From Tridacna crocea (lineage: Eukaryota; Mollusca; Bivalvia; Cardiida; Cardiidae), in assembly GCA_943736015.1 (NCBI GenBank), contig OX031058.1, positions 24,825,001 to 24,889,000 on the forward strand: 64,000 nucleotides of DNA, given 5' to 3'. Position 1 is the stretch's first letter, and every line of letters starts with the position of its first letter. Below the pieces are notes generated by a model. That model was not told where the DNA came from, searched no databases, and saw only the letters and a list, made by a program, of their open reading frames with translations. Positions 1-13,500 of the stretch are shown here, one piece after another. Both the position numbers and the translations under genes were made by a program.

Positions 1-690
1 GTCCAAAACTCTTGACACTGGATCAGAATGTTTGTCTAGCTGATATCCTAGAAAACTTTGAAAACTGGTTATTTTGTTCAAAGCCAGGTCACTGTCTGAA
101 ATGGGTCATACCTGGTCAAAACCTATGTCACTGGGTCAAATCTTAGAAAAAGTTTGTGTATGGACTAGAAGCCACATTTTCAGTCCAAAACTCTTGAAAG
201 CTAGTCAGAATATTTGTCTTGAAGATATCTCGAACAAGCTTGAAAATGGGTCATGTTGGGTTAAAAAATTAGGTCACCAGGTCAAATCTTAGAAAAACCT
301 TGTGTATGCTCTAGAGGGTACATTTTCAGCCCAATAGTCTTGAGAGTTAGAATGTTTGTTTTGATTATATCTTGGGTGAGTTCGAAAATGGGACATGTCT
401 GGTCAAAAAGTAGGTCACTTGGTCAAATTTTAGAAAAACCTAATGTTCTTGCAGGAAGCCACATTTTCTATCTAATATTCATGAAAGTTGGTCAGAATCT
501 TTGATTTGGTAAGACCTACAATTAGAAAATCGGCTATGCTAGGCTGAAAAGCAGGTCACTGACAAAAATCCTAGAAAAAGACTTTGCACAAGCATGAGGC
601 CAAAATTTCAGTCCAACACCTACAAAAACTTGTCTGTCATAATGCCCTGAAAGAGAATGAAAATGGGTCATTTTTTTGAAGTTTGAGCTA
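1..690. repeat. Tandem-repeat-cored dispersed element (about 180-bp unit)
   Basis: Three to four diverged units, each with GGTCAAATCTTAGAAAAA, CCACATTTTCAGTCCAAA and TTGAAAATGGGTCATG landmarks. Closed on the right by a short GAGCTAAAAAAAGCTC palindrome near 687-702, the same TGAGCT-type end seen at 7350 and 18110. The open frame at 74-292 is repeat sequence. Truncated by the window edge. Confidence 0.7.
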
Positions 691-1200
691 AAAAAAGCTC
701 AGTTAACTTAAGTTTAGCAGTGGCCCAGGAAAGAAAGGAATAAGTGAGCTGTTGCCATTATTGAAATACTATTCAAGTGGTGTGTAACTAAACATTCCTA
801 CAAATCTAGATACTCTCAAAGACCAAACAGTTGTTGTTTTCATTCAATTTTTGTCAAGCCCTATAGCTTAGTCAGTTTGGCACAGGGATTGAAAGCAAGG
901 TGTTGCATGCTCCATTCTCTGGCCACTTTCATACCAAGGATTGCTGATAGTCATTGCAAAAGAATTCATCCCTTTTTAACTGCTAAGCATCGTTTTGATG
1001 ATGTTTATGCGTCATCTGCTTTCCCAGAAGAATAGATGGATGGAAATTCAGTGCACACAAAATACTTTCATCATTTGTGAGTTTGACCTGTAAAGTCAAG
1101 TCCAAATGATCCATCTGTCATCCTGCAAATCAATGGGTTAATTTTTTACCATACATGTTTTTAGACTTTTACATTTTGTAGCATTTCGGAGATAACATGC
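691..1200. other. Unannotated intergenic sequence
   Basis: Downstream of the kelch gene. No gene, no repeat unit I can delimit. Confidence 0.5.
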
Positions 1201-1425
1201 TTAATCCATTACCACAACATCCCTACTTTTGACGACCCTGAGAAAGAACACCTTAGAAAACATTGTGGGAAAAGGAGAAAATGCTGATAACCAGCATTTT
1301 CTCCTTTTCCCACTGTGTTTTCTACTGACCCCAAAACAAATTTCAAATTTTCAGTCACTTTTGTCGTCTTCAAATGCTTTCGATTTGGACAAACCTAAAA
1401 TTTTGTCGTTTTGGCAACGAGTTAA
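1201..1425 (+). mobile_element. TTAA-hairpin MITE
   Basis: Family definition: TTAA ends, TIR CCCTTTACCA/TGGTAAAGGG, left arm CCCTGAGAAAGAAGCC, central hairpin CATTGTGGGAAAAGGAGAAA (and onward ATGCTGGT) with its complement, right arm TCTGCAAATGCTTTCAATTT. Plus means the CCCTGAGAAAG arm comes first. This copy is complete. The TTAA at each end suggests a piggyBac-type target site (inference). Confidence 0.85.
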
Positions 1426-1563
1426 ATGTGGTACATTATTGTGATCGGTCTTTCAGAGAGTGAGACATTGTGAGAAAAGCCGTTTTAAACCTTTTCCCTC
1501 CTCTCAAACAATGTTTGCAGAAGTCGACATGGCATATTACATAAGATTTCATATGGGATAGCC

Positions 1564-1796
1564 AACCCTTTACCAAACAATCCCTAGTTTTTACAACCCT
1601 GAGACAGAAGCCTTTGGAAAGCATTGTGGGAAAAAGAGAAAATGCTGGTAATTAGCATTTTCGCTGATAAGCTACGTTTTCTCCTATTCTCACAGTTTTG
1701 CTGGAAACAAATTTCAAATTTTGAGTTGCGTTTATTTGTCTACAAGTGCTTTTAATTTGGGCCAGTCTAAAGTTTTGTTGTTTGGTAAAGGGTTAA
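1564..1796 (+). mobile_element. TTAA-hairpin MITE, altered hairpin
   Basis: Complete ends. The hairpin loop is expanded by GCTGATAAGCTACG between the arms and the right stem is mutated (TCTCCTATTCTCAC). Confidence 0.8.
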
Positions 1797-2264
1797 TGTA
1801 TCTGACAATGTTAGAGAAAGCCATGTTTGCAGAGGTCTTCATCTTCAGTGATGTAAAACATAGGACTATACATGGAATATTTCATGTATAAAAAAACTGT
1901 TGGAAAAGGCTGGTTACAAACCTTTTCTCTCTCCAACAATATTTGCTGCAGTCTTCTGCGATGTAAAACATTTGATTAGTTTGTAAAGTGTTACCTATCC
2001 TGTGAAAAATCAAAGTATTATGCATGTATCATAGAATTGTGTTGACTAGAGCAAAGAGTCCCTTTATTTAGATTTAGATTGTAGATCAAGACCAGGCTGA
2101 AAACAAGAAATATGTAACACAGATCCCATAGTCTGGACAAAAAATGAAAGGAAAATGGTTGTAACAGTATATAATTGAATTTGGTGGATTTATCATAAAT
2201 CAACCTATATTCTTTATGTACCTGTATATAATACATGAGTCCTCTGTGAATAGGTTTTGCAACG

Positions 2265-2380
2265 CATCTACACTGAATATCAACCCAGGTCAGCCTGTGC
2301 AATTGGGGCAGGCTGACTTAGGTCAAAACTTTGGTATTGGTTAATTTTTTGCCTGTCAAAGGACTGTTCTACAAAATGGT
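2265..2380. repeat. Dispersed bivalve-type repeat fragment (GGTCAGCCTG family)
   Basis: Contains paired CAGCCTGTGC / GGCAGGCTGACTTAGGTC and GTCAAAGGACTGTT. The same landmarks recur at 3645, 31080, 47730, 52240, 54120, 56640, 62225 and 63900. Confidence 0.6.
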
Positions 2381-2587
2381 TCAGCAGACTTTTAGCTCAA
2401 CACACCAAAGCAAGGGACTTTATGCCATAACCCTGTGCTGGTCAACTGTCCATCAGTGTGGTAATTTATTTTCTTAACATCTCTGAAACAATCAAATTTT
2501 GACCAAACTTCACAGAAATGATCCTACCTTAGTCCTCATATGAATTTCTTGAAAGATTTTAATTCTAATGAAAGATTTTAATTCTAA

Positions 2588-2816
2588 TTAACCCATTACC
2601 AAACAACAAAATTGTAGGTATGTCCAAATCAAAAGCATTTGCAGACAACAAAATAAAAGTGATTGAAAATTTGAAATTTGTTTTGTGAGGGGAAGAAAAC
2701 ATTGTTGGAAAAGGAGAAAATGTTGGTTACCAGCATTTTCTCCTTTACCCACATTGTTTTCTAAAGGTTTCTTTCTCAGGGTCGTCAAAAGTAAAGATTG
2801 TGTGGTAATGGGTTAA
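2588..2816 (-). mobile_element. TTAA-hairpin MITE
   Basis: Complete copy with TTAA both ends and intact hairpin, opposite orientation to the first. Confidence 0.85.
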
Positions 2817-2829
2817 AACTGTGGCTGTT

Positions 2830-3440
2830 ATGGCAACAAAAGTTAAAAAGTATTTAAAATCCTCTTGTCGAAAACAATAATAAGGCCTAAACCTACAGAA
2901 TTTGGCAAATAGCCTCATCATATAGAGCTCAATACTACAATAGTTTGTACAACATTGACACATCAACTATAAGTGTTACAGGCCTTTACTTAGATCAGTT
3001 GCATGTAGATAATTTTCAGCAAGAAATTACTTGATTCGATCAATTTTTCCATTCTTCTTCCCTTGGATGTCTTCAAATTAGTGATAGTGATGGACATTTG
3101 CTTTGGCACACTATTAGATTGGGGTATGATTGTGCAGACAGTTCATCAAGAGTTTCGAGCTATATTCTCTGGCATTATTTGAGATATTCTGTACAAAAAA
3201 AAAACAAGACTTAAATTCACAATACATTTATTTATTCCTATGTTTCTGGTAACTGAAGTAATGTTTCCACTTCCTTTGAAATCAGTATCTGCTTCATTTC
3301 ATTTGCTAGTCTAAGGATTCATCTAAAATTTAGTAACAGTATTTTCTGAGATTTTTGTATGACAACTGAACCACAAAGGGTACTGTGAGAATTACTTCTA
3401 ATTGATGCATATAACAAATATAAAATATGCATTCAAACAA
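2830..3440. other. Unannotated intergenic sequence
   Basis: No gene or delimited repeat seen; AT-rich. Confidence 0.4.
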
Positions 3441-3446
3441 CCATGC

Positions 3447-3535
3447 AGAGAGAGAGAGAGAATGGGAGAATGAAAAAGAGAGAGAAAGAGAATGGAAGAA
3501 ACAGGGAGAATGAGAGAGAGAGAGAGAATGAAATA
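3447..3535. repeat. (GA)n-rich simple repeat
   Basis: Runs of GAGAGAGA interrupted by AATG; generates a spurious Ser/Leu-rich open frame on the minus strand. Confidence 0.9.
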
Positions 3536-3644
3536 CAGAGCATATAAAGATGGAAACACACAATTCCAGCAAAACTCTTTTTCATGATATTATTTTTAAG
3601 TGGTCCACATTTAAATTAAATGAGCCACTCTCTGTGAAAATGGG

Positions 3645-3870
3645 GCTCAATGTATCTGTGAAAAATATTAACCAAGGTCAACCTGCACTCTCTGTACAGG
3701 CTGACCTAGATAAAACTTTTCGCTACTTTATGTATGTTCAAGGACCACTGTGCCTCATAATTGCACTGGTTGTCCGACTACAAATTTAATGGATCCATAC
3801 TGACTTGATAGATATCATCATATCATGGAGTTGCATTAAGCCCTCTTTTGCTAAAGCATGGCCCATATGT
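3645..3870. repeat. Dispersed repeat, long fragment
   Basis: Includes AACCAAGGTCAACCTGCACT, ACAGGCTGACCTAGATAAAA, TCAAGGACCACTGTGCCTCA and a CATTAAGCCCTCTTTTGCTA end followed by AGCATGGCCCATAT. The order matches the copies at 27.8 kb and 47.7 kb, so this is nearly a full-length unit. Confidence 0.6.
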
Positions 3871-3899
3871 ATATGCAGAATACAGATATGGTTCAGATG

Positions 3900-4030
3900 A
3901 TCGGATTATCTCAGAAAGGCAAGAAAACATTGAAAACTCAAAAGGAGAAAATGCTGATTTTCACTTTTCCATTCCCCACAATGTTTTCAAAAGCCTTATC
4001 TCCCAGGATCACCTAAACTTGGTATTGTAT
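3900..4030. mobile_element. Degenerate TTAA-hairpin MITE core
   Basis: GAAAACATTGAAAACTCAAA then AGGAGAAAATGCTG and CCCCACAATGTTTTCAAAAG; only the hairpin region is recognisable. Confidence 0.5.
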
Positions 4031-4340
4031 GATAACCGGTTAGGAAGAAGAAAACATGTGAACCTAAACGTTTTTAACTCAATTCTTCTCGTGAGCAACC
4101 TGAAATATAATCCTCATCTCAAAATCTGTTTCCATACCTTTCTGTACAATGTTTTAGCCACTTTTAACACTGTTTCAGTTACATCATGGTAATAGTTCAC
4201 TCATTCATGAGTGTTCTTGGTTTAACCAGTAACAGACTGGGGCTCTGAAGTGCTACTACCAATAACTTTGGGTTGAATTTAATATTATCTTGTACAATAA
4301 TAGGATAATTTACAATACAACAGAAAATCAGACCACAATC

Positions 4341-4540
4341 CTACAACATAGCTGCTGCTTCAAAAGGTATGTAAACACTATGTAAGTCATTGAAATATGC
4401 CCCATCATTGTCTCCTCCTCCAAATATGATAATTTCATCTTCTTCCTCATTGTCATGGCGATATGGCATACACACAGCTTTATGACCAGCCCTTGCACTG
4501 GGCTGGTGTTCCACCAGTATTTGGGTCCAGTTTAATGAAT
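4341..4540 (-). CDS. Kelch gene last coding exon (blade 6 and stop)
   Basis: Acceptor CTTACAG. Encodes SLNWTQILVEHQPSARAGHK, an acidic insert NEEEDE, IIIFGGGD and FNDLHSVYIPFE, then a TAG stop at 4343-4341. On the minus strand an ATTAAA at 4283-4278 is a candidate poly(A) signal about 60 nt downstream. Confidence 0.87.
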
Positions 4541-7500
4541 CTGTAAGAAACAACAAAACTAGAAATATAATTACTGTTACTGATGAGTTGGTTGGTTGTA
4601 CTGGAGTTTAACGCCACTTTAACAGCGGAGGTCATATGGAGGTCGGTGACCCACAAGTTTCTGGCTTTCTCATACCAATACTGAGATAACTTTCTTTCCA
4701 AAGCCACCGACTACTTTTCTCACATGCTTCAGCAGAGGTGAGAGGCGAAAATACACCTGAAAGAAAGTTCGCCTCAACTTGGTATGGAACTCAGAACCAC
4801 CAGGTCATGGGTGCGACACCCTCACCACTGAGCCAGCCGGGCAGGCGTTACTGATGAGACAAATCCGAGTACGTTAATTTCATAAGATCAACATACTTAC
4901 TGTTGTTCCCATTTCTTATCAGTAATGAAATAGAGGTCCTTTAGAGCATCACTTTCTTGATTACATATTTACCACATGGCAAACAACAATTTTGGACTGG
5001 TTCAAACTGAAACTATTTGCAGACAACAAGTCAAATGCTGCTCGAATGATTGGGTTTGGCTTTGAAATAGTAGAAAGAATTGTGGACAGAGGAAAGAGTG
5101 CTTTCAAAAGCTGCCTTCTTCAGTGTTGTGTATACAGCTCATAGATGAGAAAAAATAAATACATGTAATGAAAATTTAAAGAGAGACATAACTTTAGTTA
5201 GATTCATCAATACACAGAAAATGAAACGGTGGATATGACATCAAGAGTATCTTGATTAACCAGTAAAAAGCCTATTAAGTTTGAATTCAGTGAAATTGAA
5301 TGCAACACTGTAACAAACAGGTCCAAAGTCATAAATATAACTTTGAAGACTTACCTAAACTGAAGATATGGGTATCCTCTAAAGCAAAGTCTCCATTATA
5401 ACCACCATGAATTAACAAACGTTTGTTACTTAGAGCACAGGATGCATGCCAGCTGTTACAGAAAACAAGAACCATATAAATAGTCTTCATTCATGATATA
5501 AATACATTCATTCTGTTACATGAAACTGTTTGTTACTCAGACCACAACATGGATATCAGCTGTTACATAAAATAGTCCATTAAAATACAATGATCTTTTA
5601 TGACCAGCTTATTCTATGGACAGATTATATATATCTCTACAACTTATTTGATTTATTTTTCATGTACCGTTTGTTACTCAGATCGAAGTATAAATGCCAG
5701 CTGTAAAAGATGAAAGAACCTAATCAATCAAATCTCCATTCATGCTCCGCCTATCTTAGATCTATTACGTCAAATAAATGATTGATATTTTCTGTGTTTT
5801 GATAATGTTGCTATTTATGGTCCATGATGCATACACGTCTTAATATCGTTTGTGTAGAATTTCATTACAATTCATGATCAGCCTGTTCTATCAAACTTGC
5901 TTTTGCATTAACCATATCCCCTCATTAGAGATACCTTCAATAAATTATGAAAGAATTAGGATTATTATAACACACACAAAAAAAACTTCAAAGAGAAATA
6001 TGAAAGTGAAAATACTGGACATGTGTCCATTAAAGTACAATGCAGCCAACCAGTATCGCTACATGATGACGGTAAGTTTCTGGTACATATAGTTTAACCG
6101 TCAACCTACCTTCTAGGACTGGGTGGTGTTCCAGTGATGTCTGGTTGTGTCCATTCTACAATACCTGTGAACAAAAATACTGTACACACTAAAAGGTGAA
6201 ATGACTACATCCTATAGTTCCTTTAACTTAATCTTTCCGTTATAGAGACTGAGTATCAAAACACAGTGGTCAGCAGTGACTATGAGCAACCTCTCTATTA
6301 ACTCTTTATCAAACATCGAAATGTTAGACTTGTCCTAACTGGAAGTATTTTCAGACGACAAATTAAATATGGCTAAAAAGAAGGAATTTGTATTTAATAA
6401 AGTGCAAAACTTTGTTGAAAAAGGAGATCAGGCTGCTTCCCAGCATATTCTCCTATTCCAATAATGTTTTCACAAGTCCTTATCTTTGAAGTTGTCAAAC
6501 AAAGAGCTTTAAACACCATACGATCAATAAATGAATCAACCATATCCAACAAGGTTTACTCCTCTGACTTGGCCAACCAAGTTAAATACAACAAAGATTT
6601 TTAGACTTGCACATAATGAATGCAGTCACACATCAAAAAATTTTATATGGCTTTGATAATGTGTTTTGTACCTTACAGTATGGAAGATAATAAATGGAAA
6701 TAATGCTGTTAAGCAGCATTTTTCCTTTCGCACTAATCTCAAATCCATAGGATTATTTTAACACATGATAGTTTTAGTAGAGGGGTTATGAGATTATTAT
6801 ATACACCCAAAACTTACTCATATCTAAAACATGGAGATCACTGTAGGATATTGGGGCATCCCAGCCTCCAAACACAACTAGTTGGTCTTCAATCAATGTA
6901 GCTGAATGCCTACAAGAAAGAGTGAATTGTGTATACCCAGTAACTACATGTAGGTCATTAAATAAATTAAATAATATTTTCCCGAAATATTGCCCCATTA
7001 CCCAGAGCCATGCTTCTTGACAGATTAAAATTTCACAAATAATTTTTGAAAACAGTCACTTAAGGAACATCTGTGAAATTATCTTAAAATTTGGCCAACG
7101 ATTTCAGAAGATTTCTAAAGAATTTCTTAGAAAATTCCATTTGGTTGCAATGGCAACCAGAGTTTTTGAAAGAATCAAATTCTGTGAACACTTTTTAAAG
7201 AGGACCTCCCAAGGAACATTCCAGTCAAGTTTGGTCCAAATTGGCCCAGCGGTCTAGGAGTTGATGTTTAAAGAAATGTTGAAGACGCACGATGGACGAA
7301 AGACACCAGGTGATCCTAAAAGCTCCCCTTGAGCACGTTGTGCTCAGGTGAGCTAAAAAAAAAGCCTCTGAAAGCAATTTCGAAAAAGGAGCAAATGCTA
7401 ATCAACAGCATTTTCTCCTTCAGCCTTATTACATGTACTACAAGAGAACTTGGCTGATTTATAATATACAATTCATTGTCTTTACATGCTTTGAATTTTT

Positions 7501-10500
7501 GGAGACTTATTTCTCATATGGGAAAGATTTAATGCTGTAAAAAAGTTGTGAAGGATTACTATCAGTTTCTTATAAAAATACTAGACTCATTCTTTGTTCA
7601 AATCCTTTAACAGACTCATTTATTTGCCTAACCCTTTCTCAAACAAGCCCTGGTTTTTACATGTCTGCAGTAAAAGTGTTTTGAAAACACTGTGGGAAAA
7701 GCAGAAATTGCCCATAATGAGCAATTTCTCCTTTCCCCAGTGTTTTTTCTGCCTGTTCGGGTAATTTTCTGCCATTGTTATGAAAGTTAAAATTGTCTCC
7801 TGCAAACTCTTTCAGTTTGGAAGAGTCTAAAATTTGTCTTTTGGGAAAGGGTTAACAGACTCGTTTACTTGCTAAAGTTTGTAATTTGACACATGTGTCA
7901 GTAACTGTAAGAGTGACTCTTATATACCAACGTTAACCTTTTACCTAACAATCCCTGGTTTTAATGACAAGGAGACAGAAGCCTTTTGGAAACATCGCTG
8001 GCAAAGTAGAAAACGCTGGTAACCAGCATTTTCTGTTTTTCCCACAATATTTTCCAACCTGCTGAAATAAATTTCAATTTTTGAGTTACATTTACTTTGT
8101 CGTCTGCATGTGCTTTCATTTTGGACCAGTCTAAAATTTTGTCGTTTGGTACTGGGTCAAGTCCTTGGTTGACACAACCTTCCAGACTGAACTAAGCAAA
8201 ACAGTGGACATAAATCTGTAATCTGAGTTAACTCATTACCAAACGACAAAATTTTAGGTCTGTCCAAATTAAAAGCATTTGCAGACGACAAAATAAATGC
8301 GACTGAAAATTTGAAATTTGTTTTGTGAAGGGTAGAAAACATTGTGGGAAAAGGAGAAAATGCTAGTTACCAGCATTTTCTCCTTTTCCCACAATGTTTT
8401 CTAAAGGCTTTTTTCTCGGGGGCGTCAAAAGTAGGGATTGTGTGGTAATAGGTTAAGTCTGTTTATTTGCAGAGCCGAGTCCGATACATTGTGTCAACTC
8501 GGGATTCAAGAGGGTAATTAAATGAGTCTGTCAGTGTTGGTGAAATGCAGAAAATGAGTCAGAAAATGTGTCACTTAGCCAATTTGAGCAAAACGAAAGA
8601 CTGACTTTTTTTTAATGTGAAAACAGGCCATTACATTTGAACAAAACAATAAATTATTTATCCGCACTGAGGAAAAGGTTTTTCTCTTTTAAAATGAAAG
8701 ACTGTTAATTTTTTTTGTAAAACCAGGCCATAGCATTTGAACAAAACAATAAATTACTTACCCGGATCGAGGAATGGGTTTTTCTCCTTTGACAATGGGC
8801 GTGTACCAACTCTCCATAACAGGGCTAAATATATGTATGTCATTACTACAACCGTCAGGCTGGGGGTCAGGTCTAGGATATACACCCCCAAAAATCCATA
8901 ACTCGTGTCGGTATAGTGTAGCACTATGATAGGCCCTGGTTGGTGCCTTTCCGTTTACCTGTAAAAATGAAAATAATGTTTTACAGTAGCAATCACAGCT
9001 GAAGATAAAGCTGCTTTTGGGGATAATCAACCAATCAAGCTCATCAAACTTGTCTTAGCTCTTTACTAGATGTCAAAATTTAAGACTAGTCCAAATGGAA
9101 GGCATTTCCAGATGCAGGGTAATAAAATCCACTAGGCCTTACCGTTAAAAATTTGGTGAGCGCAAGTGGATTATCCTTCTTTGTATAAATTAAAGGACAA
9201 GTGCAAAAAGGCAGGAGGATAAGTGAGAATTTTGAAATTTTTTGGACCCCGAGATGACAAAGTAAATGTGAATTAAAGGCTGAAAAATGACCTTGGAAGA
9301 GTAAAAAACACTGGGAAAGGAGAAATGCTGGTTTATTCATAACCCTAAAAAAGACTAAAAAGTTTTTGCCTGTTTTTTTTTAAAACATTGTGTGAAAAAG
9401 AAGACTTGTTTCCCCATGATACTTTCCATCCTCGGATACCCCGGGGTCTCCCTATTTGCTACGCTACATCGACCCCTGGGACAATTAATTGAATTTCCCT
9501 CGCTTTACCGCTGGCCGAATGCTGGCTTTTCATTGGTTCCATCATCATTTTGTGATGGGCGAGTGGACTGTACGCTATGACGTTTCGTATCGATTTTCGG
9601 CGGCTGATTCAAAGTTTTATTAGTCAATTGTCCCAGGGGTTGATGTAGCGTAGCAAATAGGGAGACCCCGAGGTATCCGAGGATGGATACTTTCCATTTC
9701 TTTCAAAAAATGATTTTTCCTTAAACAATGTTCTATTGGTTACCTATAGTTGATGATCTTTACTCTAATGGCTTAACAACATTTAATCCTTTACCAAACA
9801 ATCCCGAGTCCCAACTTTGAGGAAGAATCCTTTTGAAAACATTGTAGGAAAAGGAGAAAATGCTGGAAACCAGCATTTTCTCCTTTCTCCACAATGTTTC
9901 CAACCTTCCCAAAAACAAATACAATTATTGAATCCTATTCATGCTGATGTCTGAAAATGCTTTCAAAGTGGAAAAGTCCAAAATTTTATTATCTGTATAG
10001 ATTTAAGATATATAACAAACAAAACAGCTTTTCTTGAGGAGTTTGGAAAAGTAATCTAGTGAAATTGTAGAAGATAAGGCTCCCTACCTTTACAAGCTGC
10101 CATTTCCACTCATCCAGATCTAACATATGTACATCATGAAACCAGCGCGTGTTTTTTGATCCTCCAAACACGTAAATACAGCGGACCAGGGGATCATATG
10201 TGGCTGAATGACCCATTCTGTATTCAGGTTTCTGTGACTCTGTCTGAACGGTGAGATTTCTCCATTTCCTAGTCTCTAAACAGTTCAGAAAATGTATTGT
10301 TATTCATATTATTGAATAAAATTCCTTTTAAAGGATTTTCCTTCTTTTTCTAATACCAGAATTATTAGGAGGTCCTCAATTGAATAAATGGATGTAAACA
10401 TTTAAGAGTTGGGACAATTAGAATAAAATTCAGTCAACAGATTCAAAGAAATAGGAGATCTGGCAAAAACAATTTTTCTCAAGATTGTTACTAGAAATAA

Positions 10501-13500
10501 GTAATATTTCAGATGATGATCAAGTTGTGGGTAGTGTTGATCATGTTTAATCCTTCATCAAATAATGTCATATTTTCAAAAGCCTGAAACAATGGCCTTC
10601 AAAGAGCGGCGCATGTACGCCTAAAGGCATGTCAGTAAAATGAGTTGAAATGAAGGATGGGCCGTGAATGAAGAGCAGTTATTCTCCATGATAAAGAAAG
10701 TAAGTCTTTGTAATAGTTTATTGAAGGGGAAAAAAAAAGAGCATCTAGCCCTCTACCATAAGATCATAAAATTGTAGCACCCTATGCACTTTATAATGTT
10801 TTCTATTAGTCTTTGAAGTTTCAAGATGATGGATTTTAAAGTTTGGAAGTTATGGTCTTTACAAAAGTTCAAACTGAAAATTAACAAAGGGCAATAACTC
10901 AAAAAATAAAGGTGGCAGAGTTATGGTTCATATGCACTGCACCTCTCCATAATGTGTTTTATCAGTGAATGAAGTTCCAAGTTAATAGCTTTTATAGTTT
11001 AGAAGTTGTGGCCTGGACAAAAATTCAAACTGAAAATTAACAAAGGGCAATAACTCAAAAAAAAAAAAAAAAATGCAGCAGAGTTATGGTTCTTGTGCAC
11101 TTCTTTTTTCCATAATGTGCTCTATCAGTGTATGTTGTTTTAAGTTGGTACCTTCTATGGTGTGGAAGTTATAGCCTGAACAAAAATAAAGTGAAAAGTT
11201 GATTATTTCAGAAATCAAGGGCAGATAATTTTAGAACCCAGCAATCCGAATTCTAAGGGTCAGGTGCACAACAAGACATCATGGAGATTCATCGAGTTTC
11301 AAATAATTCTGATGGAAACTGTATGAAGGAGTTGCGCACACAAGAAATTGCTAACGGATGGACAGATGACCGGGGAAATAACATAATACATCCCTTCGGG
11401 TGTATAAAAAAAGACAAAATGCTGGTTACCACTCCTTTTCCAAAATACACTGTTGTGACTGCACCTTTCAAAGACAAAACCCATACTTTGAATCATATTT
11501 CATTCGTCAAGTGCAAATGCTTTTAATTTGGATATGTTTTGAACTTTTGTGATTTTCTCATTAAGGCCCATATTCACCAACCATTCCTAAGAACATTTGT
11601 AGTCTTATTCTAAATTTTTTGGTATATATGAGAGAAACATAGGTTCTGATTGGCTCCATGAAATAAATTAGCCTACTAGAGCCTTTCAGAAATTGCAGTA
11701 CTTTCTAAGTCCTTTACCCAGGTAAAGTATTAACCCTATACCTAACGATCCCTGGTTTCAACAATTGTGGGAGAGAAGCCTTTAGAAAACATTGTGGGAA
11801 AAGGAGAAAATGCTCGTAACCGGCTTTTCCCACAGTGTTTTCAGCTCTATCAAAGACAGATTTTGACGTTTCAACCTCTTTTAATTTGAAGTCCGTTAGT
11901 GATTTCAGTCTGGATGAGTCTGAAATTCTGTCATTTGGTAAAGGGTTAATATATACCTTCACCTGAACCTAATGTGCCAGTAAGTATTAACATTGCTCTT
12001 TACAGGCAATGTCTTACTGAAACAATAATCTCTAAAGTTTTCTACTGCAGGTAGATAAAACCTCCTGTAAAAAGTAACTTGTTTATCAGAGCGGTCACCT
12101 ACCATTGTCTAGAGCCCAGACTCCATCTTTACTGAGCTGCTGTTTCTCTCCCTGTCCACCAATCAGAATTGACATTTTCTTGCTAACGAAACAAAAACTG
12201 TGGCCCCATCTTGGATCTGGCTTCTCTGCTAAATAATAAGTAGCATATGTTTTCTTTAAAAAAAAAAAAAAAAATTTAGAGCCGTCACTAATTGTGACTT
12301 TATACCCCCCCACAAGCGCTTTGACAGTATTTTGCAAACAGACGGACACACGGATGGACACACGGATAGACAGGCTGATTCAAGTATACCCCTGAAAACA
12401 TTTGTTTTGTGGGGGTATAAAAACAATCTTACCAAAAATTTCTATGTAAAGAAAAATCTTGTCAAGTTTTCCTAATGTAGTCTGCTGTAATAAAAACTAT
12501 GGATAAGTTGTCTGCCCGAGTTAAAATGTTAACCTGTTATATCAAACAGTCCTGCATTTTAATGACCCTGAGAAAGAAAAACACTGTTGAAAAAAAAAAA
12601 AACAACAAATGCTAGTCATGTGCATTTTTCTTTTTTCCCATTGTATTGACCCCTTCAAAGTCAAGTCTTGTCATCTCAATCACATTTTCATTGCCATCTG
12701 TCTATCTTTTTAATATAGAAGACTAGGGCTTTTTTCATGTGGTAGAGGTAGTTGTGGACTGGCAAGCCAATCATCAGCACTGGGATTGGCCAATATTGTA
12801 ATTACAGTATACTATTATACACTTGATTGAGACATTTTGATCAATTACCAAAGACATGCAACTTTTCCCTGTCCATGCAATGGACAATGAAAACATTGAG
12901 GTAAAAAGATATTTTGTTGTTGACTACTCACTAGAATATTTTTCCCTTTTCAGTACACGAAAAGTGCCTTCATTTCCTTAAATACACATGTGTACAACTA
13001 TTTTTTTGCTTTTTGTATTAGTATACATGTTTTTTTAATGAGTCAGTCCTGGTAAAGGATACATACCTCTTGTTGTGAGATCTTTGCAGGTAGCAATCTT
13101 CTGTTTACTATTTCCATTCTTCAGATTGTTTTTCATTTTCTCAATGAGTGACTCCTTCAAAGGACTTCCCACATTTTCTCTGATTATGTTACTGTCAAAG
13201 TGTATATTTTCTTTATCACATTTCTCTATATCATTCTCTGTGCCAGCTGATTTGGGTATCAAGTTCTCTTCATTTTCCACATTTTCTAATTTCTGTTTAG
13301 CAGCCTTTCCTCGCTTAATCCTACCATCAGAATCTTTCTTGGAATCTTTATTACCAACCATGGGTGACTTTATGTCACTGTCCTTTCTGCTATTTCTCCT
13401 TCCCTTTTTGTTGTCAGCTTCATCAATTTTATCACCTTTCTTTGCTTTCTTTTCCTGTAACTCTTGGTTAGGTGCCTTCTGTTTGTCCTCCTTTTTGGTA

